Shown here: one piece after another, positions 1-9,155 of the stretch
Layout of the letters: the number at the start of each line of letters is the position of its first letter
Position numbering within the stretch: position 1 is the stretch's first letter
Assembly (NCBI GenBank): GCA_052078155.1
Contig: JBQJBP010000004.1
Span: forward strand, 62,001-126,000
Origin: CAXBMB01 sp052078155
GTDB lineage: Bacteria; Pseudomonadota; Alphaproteobacteria; Kiloniellales; DSM-21159
Reading direction: 5' to 3'
DNA: 64,000 bases
Notes under the pieces: model-generated
The model's input: only the letters and a program-made list of their open reading frames with translations
What the model was told of the DNA's origin: nothing
Database searches by the model: none
Program-made: the position numbers and the translations under genes

Positions 1-165
1 CGCGCGGCTGGCAATGCCTGTGCCGGCCCCGATATCCAGAGCCAGAGCCGGACGCCTGCCCTTACTCAAGGCCTCCCGAATGCTGTCCCACGTGCTGTCA
101 GGGTAATCCGGTCGGTAACGATCGTAGTTTTCTGCCAGACCATCGAATGCTGCAGTTCCCGCCAT
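1..165 (-). CDS. Class I SAM-dependent methyltransferase, N-terminal fragment
   Basis: Reading from the ATG at 165 down to the window edge gives 55 residues. They include a tyrosine-rich start typical of SAM methyltransferases (YDRYRPDYP) and the SAM-binding motif I (LDIGAGTGIASR). The rest lies outside the window, so the gene is cut by the window edge rather than truncated in the genome. Its substrate cannot be told from this piece. The assignment to the Rossmann-fold methyltransferase superfamily rests on motif I and its spacing from the start. Confidence 0.75.
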   Translation of the reverse strand, partial: MAGTAAFDGLAENYDRYRPDYPDSTWDSIREALSKGRRPALALDIGAGTGIASRA

Positions 166-263
166 TACGCTTTCCCCCGTTGTGTTGCCCTTTGCCCTGT
201 CGACAAGGCTTGTTGCACGCCCCATCAGGGCTGACAAGCCAGAGGCGTTACACAAGCAGTCCC

Positions 264-400
264 AGAGTCAAATCGGCGTAAGTGGAATCACTTCGTGATA
301 ACGCCAAAAGCGTGAATTTGCCTCTGTTCAATGGTTTAGAGGATGATTCACGGTTAGGTACAAGCGCAAAGCGCTTCTAACCAAACCGATCATGCTCTAG
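264..400 (+). repeat. Dispersed intergenic repeat, copy A
   Basis: This is one of several related elements in spacers. It opens with AGAGTCAAATCGG, passes through TTTAGAGGATGATTCACGG, and closes with the palindrome AAGCGCAAAGCGCTT followed by CCGATCATGCTCTAG. Related copies are near 13999, 17010, 19702, 26318, 27258 and 49043. The element fills most of the spacer between the first methyltransferase and the chitosanase-like gene (166-537), where no other gene is visible. Confidence 0.75.
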
Positions 401-537
401 CCAGCTATCGCCTTTATCCTCTACCGCAAACTAGCCAATAAGTAGTACAATCACCCAACATCACCCCAATTCAGTGCCCAGCGAAGACTCCCAAAAGTCC
501 CTGTTCAGACCCGTTTTCCCTCAAACGGAGGCCCGAC

Positions 538-1473
538 ATGACCACAGAGCTTCAAAAACACACTGTCCATGCCATCGTGAACATCTTCGAAACCGGTCGT
601 GTTCTGGGTGACTATGGCAAGGTCACACTGTTACCCGGCGACAGCGGCCACCTGACCTATGGTCGCTCCCAAACCACCCTGGCCAGTGGCAACCTCTTCC
701 TGCTGATCAAAGCCTACTGTGACACCCCAGAGGCTGCGCTTGCGGCACGCCTGTCACCGTTCCTGGACCGCCTGAAAGACCAGGACCTGACGCTGGACCA
801 CGACCAGAGCTTCCGCCAACTGCTGACACAGGCCGGCGACGATCCGGTGATGCAAACAGTCCAGGACGCCTTCTTTGACCGGGTCTACTGGGCCCCGGCG
901 GTCAAATCAGCAGCCTTCATCGGCAGCACAACAGCACTGGGCATGGCGACGGTCTACGACAGCCGGATTCACGGCTCCTGGCATCGTTTGCGAGATCAGA
1001 CGATTGCGACCCATGGCAGTCTGGCTGATCTGGGGGAGGAAAGCTGGATCCCCCTTTACATCCAGACAAGACACGACTGGCTGGCCAATCACAGCAACAG
1101 GCTGCTGCGCAAAACCGTCTATCGCATGGAGGCTCTCAAGGGCTTGTGTGAAGCGGGAAACTGGGATCTGACCCTGCCCATTACCCTGCGGGGGCAGATC
1201 ATCGACGAGTCCACCCTGGCCGGGGAGCCGATCCGGGTGTCAGCAGAGGTCACCGAAGAGAGGATCCTGCGCCTGCGCAACCCCATGATGCGCGGCGGTG
1301 ACGTCACCGCCCTGCAGAACGCGTTGCGTCAGGCAGGTCTGGCTCTGGACAATGATGGTGTCTTTGGTTCGGGTACCCAGGCTGCCGTCATTCAATATCA
1401 GCGCGGTCAGGGCCTGACAGCTGATGGCATCGTCGGCCCTGCCACCCGCGCTCAGCTGGGTCTGGACAGCTAA
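538..1473 (+). CDS. GH46 chitosanase-like protein with C-terminal peptidoglycan-binding domain
   Basis: The protein has 311 residues. Residues 8-240 resemble glycoside hydrolase family 46 (chitosanase), with an early ETG motif at E18 and D25/D35 as candidates for the second acidic catalytic residue. Residues 247-310 form a PG_binding_1 repeat domain (MRGGDVTALQNALRQAG, FGSGTQAAVIQYQ, DGIVGPATRAQLG). There is no signal peptide: the first residues are polar and lead straight into the catalytic helix. The ribosome site AACGGAGG precedes the ATG. Binding to cell-wall glycan is inferred from the C-terminal domain. The substrate could be chitosan or peptidoglycan. How the protein reaches its substrate without a signal sequence is unclear; a lysin-like role is possible, but no holin or phage genes are nearby. 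Confidence 0.7.
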   Translation: MTTELQKHTVHAIVNIFETGRVLGDYGKVTLLPGDSGHLTYGRSQTTLASGNLFLLIKAYCDTPEAALAARLSPFLDRLKDQDLTLDHDQSFRQLLTQAGDDPVMQTVQDAFFDRVYWAPAVKSAAFIGSTTALGMATVYDSRIHGSWHRLRDQTIATHGSLADLGEESWIPLYIQTRHDWLANHSNRLLRKTVYRMEALKGLCEAGNWDLTLPITLRGQIIDESTLAGEPIRVSAEVTEERILRLRNPMMRGGDVTALQNALRQAGLALDNDGVFGSGTQAAVIQYQRGQGLTADGIVGPATRAQLGLDS

Positions 1474-1479
1474 ACGCCG

Positions 1480-1971
1480 TTACGATCCCGGCCAGGGCGC
1501 GACCGCCACGGCACTGACTGAGTTCTTGGGCGAGCCTTCAATGATCTTGTCTGAATAGACCAGATATACCAGCACGTTGCGTTTCTCATCATAGAAGCGC
1601 ACCACCTGCAAAGACTTGAAGACCAGAGACCGGCGCTCTTTAAAGACCTCGTCTCCGTCTTTTTTCTTGATATCTGCGGGCAGCTTGATGGGACCAACCT
1701 GCCGACAGGCCAGTGTCGCATCCGATGTTTCTTCGGCCAGGCCCAGGCCGCCGGAGATTCCGCCAACCTTTGACCGGCTGACATAACAGGTCACCCCAGG
1801 CACATCCGGATCATCAAAAGCCTCGACCACGATCTTGTGGTTGGGGCCGATCCATTTGAACTCCGTACTGACCTCGCCGATTTCCTCAGCCCGCAGATCG
1901 ACCGGCGCAAAAAGCAGAGGAACAGCTAAAACAGCAGCAAAGGCAGCGGTCAGTTTCGGCAGCAGGGTCAC
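1480..1971 (-). CDS. creA: CreA family periplasmic protein
   Basis: A 163-residue protein with an N-terminal signal peptide (hydrophobic stretch to about residue 28, with a plausible cleavage near LRAEE). The body matches the CreA family: GEVSTEFKWIGPNHKIVVEAFDDPDVPGVTCYVS near the front, LACRQVGPI in the middle, and the conserved SLVFKSLQVVRFYDEKRNVLVYLVYSDK near the end. Length is normal for the family (about 155-165). The E. coli homologue sits by creBCD but has no established biochemical function. Here it stands alone and converges with the upstream chitosanase-like gene, 6 bp apart. Confidence 0.9.
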   Translation of the reverse strand: MTLLPKLTAAFAAVLAVPLLFAPVDLRAEEIGEVSTEFKWIGPNHKIVVEAFDDPDVPGVTCYVSRSKVGGISGGLGLAEETSDATLACRQVGPIKLPADIKKKDGDEVFKERRSLVFKSLQVVRFYDEKRNVLVYLVYSDKIIEGSPKNSVSAVAVAPWPGS

Positions 1972-2124
1972 AGCAAGGATCTCCGGGTCAAAAGAAATTC
2001 AATACTCCCCTGACATGCGCCCGACCCCGGAAAAGATCAAGGGCCGTCTCAGCAAAGACGACCCCTGATTTTGTTGGACAGGCCAAGCCCAAAAACTCCT
2101 GCCACGGCGATTGCTGATCGCGCC

Positions 2125-3267
2125 TTAAGACTGACGAGCCAGAACCCGCAGGCGGCTGTCAAATTCCCCCCGATCCACATAGAAGCCGAAGAGCTGGCGG
2201 CGGCCCGTTGTGGGATCAAAAGCCGCGCGGCCATGCAGGACACGCCGGTTGTCAAAGACCACCATCTCACCAGCCTGCAACATGACCTCCCGGCGGTAAC
2301 GACGCTGACGGACCCGACGCATCAGCTCGCGGTAGGCCGGATAGAAACGAGCCATTTCTTCAGCAGGCATATCCGGAATGTCGGCGATATGGGCGTTGAA
2401 GCGCAGGTCACGAACCTGGCCCAGGCTGTCCAGACCAATGACCGGACGGTGGATGCGCAGATCCGTATCGCCATCATGAAAGCGGTAAGGGACAGAAATG
2501 CGGCTGAGGGCTTCATAGGTGTCCGGCGCCTCGCACCGCAGATCCTCAATGATCCTGAAGCCATCGGCAAAGAGAGAGCCCCCGCCCTGCGCATCGTTTA
2601 TCTGGCAATGCAGGAACTGATAGCCGGGCGGCAGTTCCTGATTGGGCAGATCCGTGTGCAAAGGCAGCGCCAGGGCTGTGTAAGCCAGATTGTTGGGATC
2701 AGGTTTGCTTTGGACGGAGAAATCCATGCCAAAGTTGGTCCGGCGCAGAAAGCCGATCCGCTCCCCCACGGCCTGGCTGGCTTGGGCGCTGTCGCCCAGG
2801 CCGGTTACCAGCGCCAGGCCGCTGTCCGCAAAGGAACGCATCCAGGTCAACAAAGTCTCATCGCTTGCCATCAGATCGTCGGCAGCGGCGCTGGGGATAG
2901 CCCCCAGGCTGGCATCATCCCACAGGCGCGGGCTGGGGTCGGCGGCATCGGAAACAGCCTGGCCGGGGCAATGCTCTCTGAGCCAGTCAGCAGAGAACTG
3001 GCTGCTGTGCTCACCTTCGCTCCAGTCGATGGCCAGCGAATCTCCGGCCAGTTTGACGGACAGCGGATGCAGATCATCGCTGACAGACAGCAGGTCGAAG
3101 GTGCGTTCCTGGGTTTGCGGGTGGAAGCCGCTGGGGCAGTTGTCCCGCAGCCAAAGATAGAGATAGTCGGCGGAAAAGCCGTCGTTCCAGGTCAGTTTAA
3201 GGAAGGGGTCATGCCGCTCCGCCGCTGACAGGGCGGCGGGAACGGGGGATTGGGACAGGGCAGACAT
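2125..3267 (-). CDS. Gamma-butyrobetaine hydroxylase-like Fe(II)/2-oxoglutarate dioxygenase
   Basis: The 380-residue protein has the two-part architecture of BBOX1/trimethyllysine-dioxygenase relatives. The N-terminal domain (residues 20-105) carries the LWLRDNCPSG and WLREHCPG patterns. A TauD/TfdA catalytic domain follows, with H204-x-D206 (LPLHTDLPNQ), distal H345 (RRVLHGRAAF) and the 2-oxoglutarate arginine region GRRQLFGFYVDR. The family hydroxylates trimethylammonium substrates such as gamma-butyrobetaine, trimethyllysine aldehyde products or 2-trimethylaminoethylphosphonate. The exact substrate cannot be set from sequence. It sits 30 kb from the choline and betaine genes, so a link to them is only thematic. 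It is monocistronic, facing away from the OprB porin spacer. Confidence 0.85.
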   Translation of the reverse strand: MSALSQSPVPAALSAAERHDPFLKLTWNDGFSADYLYLWLRDNCPSGFHPQTQERTFDLLSVSDDLHPLSVKLAGDSLAIDWSEGEHSSQFSADWLREHCPGQAVSDAADPSPRLWDDASLGAIPSAAADDLMASDETLLTWMRSFADSGLALVTGLGDSAQASQAVGERIGFLRRTNFGMDFSVQSKPDPNNLAYTALALPLHTDLPNQELPPGYQFLHCQINDAQGGGSLFADGFRIIEDLRCEAPDTYEALSRISVPYRFHDGDTDLRIHRPVIGLDSLGQVRDLRFNAHIADIPDMPAEEMARFYPAYRELMRRVRQRRYRREVMLQAGEMVVFDNRRVLHGRAAFDPTTGRRQLFGFYVDRGEFDSRLRVLARQS

Positions 3268-3610
3268 CAGTCTCTCGTCTTGTAACAGTTTATCAGTGTA
3301 AACGAAGGATCGTCGCCGCTATGAACCGGTTCTCATCAGGCAGTGGCGCTCATCAGAGATCGGCCTAGAACCTGCAGTCAGATTATCGGGCAGCAACGGC
3401 GCCCCGGTTCAAGGGGCTCAGCCCTGTCGGGGTGGCGGCCACCAACACTGAATTTTCCCAAAAGGATGCCCGGGCGTGCGCAGAATGCGACGCTGTAGTC
3501 GGGGGCTGGTTACAAGATCAATCATGTTTCCTGTCTAGCAGCTTCAGCCAACACGCGCATGTCAATCTGCGACCCCTGGACCGTCGGAACTGGAAAAGGC
3601 CGGGTCCGAT
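3268..3610. other. Spacer between dioxygenase and porin genes
   Basis: About 340 bp with no convincing gene. It holds the upstream region of the dioxygenase gene (minus strand) and the downstream region of the porin gene. I see no clear terminator hairpin or repeat copy here. Confidence 0.4.
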
Positions 3611-4960
3611 TCAAAACTGCACCGCCAGCTTGAAACCCAGCACCAGAGCATTGTTCACGTCACCGGTTCCTTTGGGGCGAATGACATACTGCATGTCGGG
3701 CTGGAAATTGATGCCCCGGTTCAGCTTGAAGTTATGGTTCACCTCGATGACGGTTTCCTGGCTTTGCTTGGAAAGTCCAGCCTCACCCTGGGCAGATCTC
3801 AATGCACGGCTGTACCAGCCAGTCGTTACGCCCACTGCCGTCTTGTCCTGCGGGCGCTGCTCAAACAGTCCCTCATAGACCAGGCCGGCAACGTAGAAGG
3901 CCGGCAGCAGCTGTGTTTCTTTGTCAAAACCAAACAGCAGGTTCCCAAACGCCCAAAGCCCCTGTTTCGATCCCGGGCTTTCCTGATAGATCATCTGGTC
4001 CACTTGAAAGTTGATGCCGGAGTTGCCGGATTTCTTCTTGTTTGGCTGTCCGGTTACCAGAGGATTATCCCCGTTGATGTCTTCGCCAAAGACATCGAAT
4101 TCACCGCTGTGATGGAAAAAGCCCATCTTGTAGGTGCCCGGCAACCCGCGCGCCTGTTCCTGGCGGTTGCGCAGGAAATGAACCTCTCCGGCCCAGAGCG
4201 CCCCGTTGTCACCCAGGCTCCAGTTTGTGCCAAAACGGTTTTGCGCCGCTTCCCCGTCATACACCGCCCCCAGAACCCGGACGTTTTCATGGAGGCGTCC
4301 GGTTGCCCGCAAGCCCCAGGTCGCGGTCGGATAGGCGGACACGCCCCCGGGCGCATTTTTGAAGATGGCAACGGCTGAACCACAAAAGGCATTGTTCACA
4401 AAACTGCAGTTCAGGGGCGAGGCCATGAACTGGTCGTTGTAAGCCAACCGGCCATAACCCAGCTCCAGCTTGTCATCCCAGAAAGAAGAAATGCCTTGCA
4501 CATTGACCAGATGGAAATGCTGGCCACCGAAGATTTCCTGTACGGAAAATTCGTTATCGATGTACTCGTTACTCAGGCTTTTACCGTTTCGGTGGGCGAC
4601 TTTGACCCGGAAGGTGGTCTGCGAAACGTCTGCGAGCTTATCCAGATCCACATCCATGTTGACGCCGATGTTGTCTGTATAGGTCGCGCCCTGCTCCCGC
4701 CCGCCGGAGACATTGGCCATGGGTTCGGTGGTGTAACTGGCGGTCAGGTCAAACCCCTGGTCTTTCAAGTGGCTGCGCTGACCGTCCCAGTCACCTGTCA
4801 GAAACTCACTGTCAGGATAGTGATTGATGTTCTGGGCCTGAGCGGAGCTAACCCCAAAACACACAAAGGACGACAGAAGGGCTGCCCGCCACGTCCTCTT
4901 TGCTGCCGTGATTGCCTGGAGAGTGGCCACAATACCGGCTTGTGCTGTTGCCCCTTTCAT
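3611..4960 (-). CDS. OprB-family carbohydrate-selective porin
   Basis: A protein of 449 residues, counted from the ATG preceded by AAGGGG. A GTG seven codons upstream is possible but lacks a spaced ribosome site. The signal peptide ends near SSAQAQ. The mature start (HYPDSEFLTGDWDGQRSHLKDQGFDLTASYTTEP) is the OprB signature, and the C-terminus ends in a beta-strand with terminal phenylalanine (VLGFKLAVQF), as in outer-membrane barrels. OprB porins let sugars and polyols such as glycerol cross the outer membrane. It lies directly downstream of the glycerol transport operon on the same strand, separated by a hairpin near 5167. An outer-membrane role in glycerol uptake is therefore a reasonable inference. 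Confidence 0.88.
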   Translation of the reverse strand: MKGATAQAGIVATLQAITAAKRTWRAALLSSFVCFGVSSAQAQNINHYPDSEFLTGDWDGQRSHLKDQGFDLTASYTTEPMANVSGGREQGATYTDNIGVNMDVDLDKLADVSQTTFRVKVAHRNGKSLSNEYIDNEFSVQEIFGGQHFHLVNVQGISSFWDDKLELGYGRLAYNDQFMASPLNCSFVNNAFCGSAVAIFKNAPGGVSAYPTATWGLRATGRLHENVRVLGAVYDGEAAQNRFGTNWSLGDNGALWAGEVHFLRNRQEQARGLPGTYKMGFFHHSGEFDVFGEDINGDNPLVTGQPNKKKSGNSGINFQVDQMIYQESPGSKQGLWAFGNLLFGFDKETQLLPAFYVAGLVYEGLFEQRPQDKTAVGVTTGWYSRALRSAQGEAGLSKQSQETVIEVNHNFKLNRGINFQPDMQYVIRPKGTGDVNNALVLGFKLAVQF

Positions 4961-5166
4961 CTCGCCCACCCCTTCTTGCACACGCCAAACACCAACGCGG
5001 GCCAGCTTGCCCGCCCCTGTTTCAGCAGCAATGACATTCAGTGGTATCCGAGAAACCGCAAACCACCAAGAGGATAAAGCAGTCGAAACGACTGGAAGAA
5101 CGGCAGGACGTCGGGAGCCAGGTGATCGTCAGGCCCTGGTGATACAAAACAAAACTGCGCAAAAGA

Positions 5167-5196
5167 AAACGGGCGCTGCAAAAGCAACACCCGTTT
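5167..5196 (-). terminator. Candidate intrinsic terminator downstream of the glycerol operon
   Basis: AAACGGG (5167-5173) pairs with CCCGTTT (5190-5196). On the minus strand the stem is followed by CTTTT. It lies about 165 bp past the stop of the solute-binding protein gene and before the porin gene, so it would end or attenuate transcription between the two. The rest of the 4961-5360 spacer has a second imperfect palindrome at 5264-5285 but no gene. Confidence 0.5.
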
Positions 5197-5360
5197 CTGC
5201 TGCCCTTCAGCGGAAAATGAAGCGCAGCGGGAGGAACTCTTTGTGAAGCCGGGCCGGCCCCCGGTGTGACCTTTCAAGGTGACACAATCTGAAGGGGCCT
5301 AACCCGGGCTTTTCAACTTTCACCACTGTGGCGAAAGAAACTTAACCAAGTGCAAAAGGC

Positions 5361-7064
5361 TTACTGCCAGCTCTTGATCAACTCATCGTAGTCAACCGTG
5401 ATGCCCTGAGGCTTTTCGTTGGCCAGTTTGGCTTTCGGAGAACCGGGCTGGTTCAGCCAGTAAGCTTCGTCCCGCTCTTCATTGAGCTTGGGACCGCAAA
5501 CTTCCTGCACGCCAGCGCGTTCAATACGGGCCAGAACCTTATCCTGAGCAGCTGCCAGGGAGTTCATGGCTTCCTGCGGAGTCTTGGCACCGGAGGAGGC
5601 ATCACCGATGTTCTGCCACCAGAGCTGAGCCAGCTTCGGATAGTCAGGAACGTTGGTGCCGGTCGGGGACCACTGCAGACGTGCGGGAGACCGGTAGAAT
5701 TCGATCAGACCACCCAGCTGAGGAGCACGCTCAGTGAAGGAAGGATCCTGGATGTCACTTTCACGGATGAAAGTCAGACCCACATGGCTTTTCTTCAGGG
5801 ACACGGTCTTGGAGACGGTGAACTGAGCGTAGAGCCAAGCAGCGGAGCGACGGTCAACCGGGGTGGACTTCATCAGAGTCCAGGAACCGGCGTCCTGGTA
5901 ACCCAGCTTCTGACCTTCTTCCCAGTAAGCGCCGTGCGGGGACGGAGCCATACGCCATTTCGGGGAGCCATCTTCGTTCAGCACGGGCAGACCGGGCACC
6001 ACCATGGCGGCGGTGAAAGCGGTGTACCAGAACATCTGCTGAGCGATGGCACCCTGTGCAGGCACGGGCCCTGCTTCACCGAAAGTCATACCGGGAGCAG
6101 AAGGAGGTGCGTATTTTTTCAGCCAGTCAACATAGCGGTCCACGGAGTAGACAGCAGCCGGGCCGTTGGTGGCACCACCGCGGGACACGGAGGAGCCTGC
6201 CGGATGGCAGCCTTCCACACGGATGCCCCATTCATCGACGGGCAGACCGTTGGGAATGCCTTTGTCACCGGCACCAGCCATGGACAGCCAGGCATCGGTG
6301 AAGCGCCAGCCCAGGGACGGATCTTTTTTACCGTAGTCCATGTGGCCGTAAACGGCTTTACCGTCGATTTCCTTCACGTCGTTGGTGAAGAACTCGGCGA
6401 TATCTTCGTAAGCGGACCAGTTGACGGGCACACCCAGCTCGTAACCGTATTTGGCTTTGAAGCGGGCTTTCAGGTCAGGATCGGTGAACCAGTCATAGCG
6501 GAACCAGTAGAGGTTCGCGAACTGCTGATCGGGCAGCTGGTAGAGCTTGCCGTCGGGACCGGTGGTGAAGGACTTACCGATGAAGTCATCCACATCCAGG
6601 GTCGGCAGGGTTACGTCTTTACCTTCGCCGGCCATCCAGTCAGACAGAGGCACGACCTGCTGATAGCGGTAGTGAGTACCGATCAGATCAGAGTCGTTGA
6701 TGTAGGCGTCGTAGATGTTCTTACCAGACTGCATCTGAGTCTGGAGTTTTTCCACCACGTCACCTTCACCGATCAGATCATGGTTGATCTTGATGCCGGT
6801 GATTTCGGTGAAAGCCTTAGCCAGTTCCTGGCTTTCGTATTCGTGGGTCGCGATGGTTTCGGACACCACGTTGATTTCCATGCCTTTGTAAGGCTCGGCA
6901 GCTTTGATGAACCATTCCAGTTCCTTCATCTGCTCATCTTTGCTGAGCGTCGACGGCTGGAATTCTTCAACCCATTTCTTGGCAGCTGCCATATCGGCCA
7001 GAGCCGGTCCGGAGACCGCGAACATGACCAAGGCGGCTGCCGAAGCAAGCAACGTCTTTTTCAT
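5361..7064 (-). CDS. glpV: Glycerol ABC transporter solute-binding protein (GlpV type)
   Basis: The 567-residue protein starts with a Sec signal peptide (MKKTLLASAAALVMFAVSGPALAD). It belongs to the unusually large extracellular solute-binding family found with GlpS/T/P/Q ATPases and permeases. It is the last gene of an operon read glpS-glpT-glpP-glpQ-small membrane protein-glpV, with glpD, glpR and glpK adjacent. In Rhizobium leguminosarum this set is a glycerol importer (established for that system; the transfer here is by synteny). The ribosome site GGAGGAAG precedes the ATG. A 106-bp spacer separates it from the upstream gene, so it may also have its own promoter for higher expression of the binding protein. 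Confidence 0.88.
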   Translation of the reverse strand: MKKTLLASAAALVMFAVSGPALADMAAAKKWVEEFQPSTLSKDEQMKELEWFIKAAEPYKGMEINVVSETIATHEYESQELAKAFTEITGIKINHDLIGEGDVVEKLQTQMQSGKNIYDAYINDSDLIGTHYRYQQVVPLSDWMAGEGKDVTLPTLDVDDFIGKSFTTGPDGKLYQLPDQQFANLYWFRYDWFTDPDLKARFKAKYGYELGVPVNWSAYEDIAEFFTNDVKEIDGKAVYGHMDYGKKDPSLGWRFTDAWLSMAGAGDKGIPNGLPVDEWGIRVEGCHPAGSSVSRGGATNGPAAVYSVDRYVDWLKKYAPPSAPGMTFGEAGPVPAQGAIAQQMFWYTAFTAAMVVPGLPVLNEDGSPKWRMAPSPHGAYWEEGQKLGYQDAGSWTLMKSTPVDRRSAAWLYAQFTVSKTVSLKKSHVGLTFIRESDIQDPSFTERAPQLGGLIEFYRSPARLQWSPTGTNVPDYPKLAQLWWQNIGDASSGAKTPQEAMNSLAAAQDKVLARIERAGVQEVCGPKLNEERDEAYWLNQPGSPKAKLANEKPQGITVDYDELIKSWQ

Positions 7065-7170
7065 AGTCTTCCTCCAATGTTCAACAGTTCAGTTTGTTAA
7101 ACAGGTTCTTATGGTTACCCACTTGGGACGCCTGATCAGCCAGACCTCCCTCTCCTTAAAAGCTGTGGCT

Positions 7171-7452
7171 TCAAACCCAGCGGAATACGCAAAAGGCGTA
7201 GACCAGAGAAATCAGTACAGCCCACCACAAAGTCGGGCCGACAAAGCCCAACCAAGCAAGATGAATAAAGGCCGATCCGAGCAGGGAGACGAAGAGGCGA
7301 TCACCTCTTGTTGTCTCAAAGCGCAGAATGCCCACCCGGGGACCTCCCCCCGGGCTGAAGTACTCCCAGATCCCCATTGAGAGGATCAGCAGAGCAATGA
7401 CACAGAAGAAAAGTGCGGTCGGCCAGGTCCAGGCCATCCAAGAAAGATCCAT
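7171..7452 (-). CDS. Small membrane protein of glycerol ABC operon (DUF2160 type)
   Basis: A 93-residue hydrophobic protein with about three membrane spans (residues 9-27, 52-70 and 73-90). A short positively charged loop (PRVGILRFETTRGDRLF) separates the first two spans. The length and pattern match the DUF2160 family, which occurs almost only between the permease and solute-binding genes of GlpSTPQV-type operons. It starts 15 bp downstream of glpQ. Its role is unknown; an accessory membrane subunit of the transporter is an inference from its fixed position. Confidence 0.8.
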   Translation of the reverse strand: MDLSWMAWTWPTALFFCVIALLILSMGIWEYFSPGGGPRVGILRFETTRGDRLFVSLLGSAFIHLAWLGFVGPTLWWAVLISLVYAFCVFRWV

Positions 7453-7467
7453 GGGACTGCCCTTTCT

Positions 7468-8270
7468 TTAAACCCGCCCGAGGGCAAAGCCCTTGGCGAT
7501 GTGATTGCGGACGAACCAGATGACGAGCGCCCCTGGAATGATGGTGAGAACCCCGGCCGCCGCCAGCACCCCCCAGTCGACACCGGCAGCCCCGACAGTC
7601 CGCGTCATAACGGCGGAGATGGGCTTGGCGGCAACGGTGGTCAGTGTCCGGGCCAGCAGCAGTTCCACCCAGGAGAACATGAAGCAGAAGAAGGCGGCCA
7701 CGCCGATCCCGCTGGCAATCAGGGGCATGAAGATGCGCACAAAAAAGCGGGGGAAGGAGTAGCCATCAATGTAGGCCGTTTCATCCACCTCTTTGGGCAC
7801 GCCGGACATGAAGCCTTCCAGGATCCAGACTGCCAGCGGCACGTTAAAGAGCGTATGGGCCAGGGCCACGGCAATGTGAGTATCAAAGAGCCCCACTGAA
7901 GAATAGAGCTGGAAGAACGGCAGAGCGAAAACCGCAGGCGGCGCCATGCGATTGGTCAGCAGCCAGAAGAAGAGATGCTTGTCCCCCAGGAAGGTGTAGC
8001 GGGAGAAGGCATAGGCGGCCGGCAGAGCGACGGCCACGGACAAAACCGTGTTGATCACCACATAGGTGATGGAGTTGATGTAGCCCGAGTACCAGGCCGG
8101 ATCAGAGAAGATGGTCCGGTAGTTCTCCAGGGTGGGATTTTCCGGCCACATGGAGAAAACCGACAGGATTTCCTGATTGGTTTTCAGGGACATGTTCAGC
8201 AGCCAGTAAATCGGCAGCAGCAGGAAAATGATGTAGAGGGTTGGCGTCAGCCACTTCAAACGCGAAGCCA

Positions 8271-8271
<1 letters not shown>
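7468..8271 (-). CDS. glpQ: Glycerol ABC transporter permease GlpQ
   Basis: A 267-residue MalG/UgpE-type inner-membrane permease with six predicted spans. The EAA coupling loop is visible near residues 155-180 (VPKEVDETAYIDGYSFPRFF, then IFMP). Its ATG overlaps the TGA of glpP by one base, indicating translational coupling. It forms the transport channel with GlpP. Not to be confused with the glycerophosphodiesterase also called GlpQ in enterobacteria. The assignment to glycerol rests on operon content, because the permease itself resembles many sugar permeases. Confidence 0.87.
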
Positions 8272-9152
<881 letters not shown>

Positions 9153-9155
9153 GGT

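Noticed and set aside
2071..3228. A 385-codon plus-strand open frame
   Set aside because: It lies opposite the dioxygenase gene, whose catalytic motifs are clear on the minus strand. The plus frame has no family features.
5264..5285. GTGTGACCTT/AAGGTGACAC as a terminator
   Set aside because: The near-palindrome lacks a T-tract on either strand. It may be a binding site, but nothing else supports a function.
5784..7100. A 438-codon plus-strand open frame
   Set aside because: It is the antisense shadow of the glycerol-binding protein gene; its histidine- and glycine-rich composition is typical of a shadow frame.
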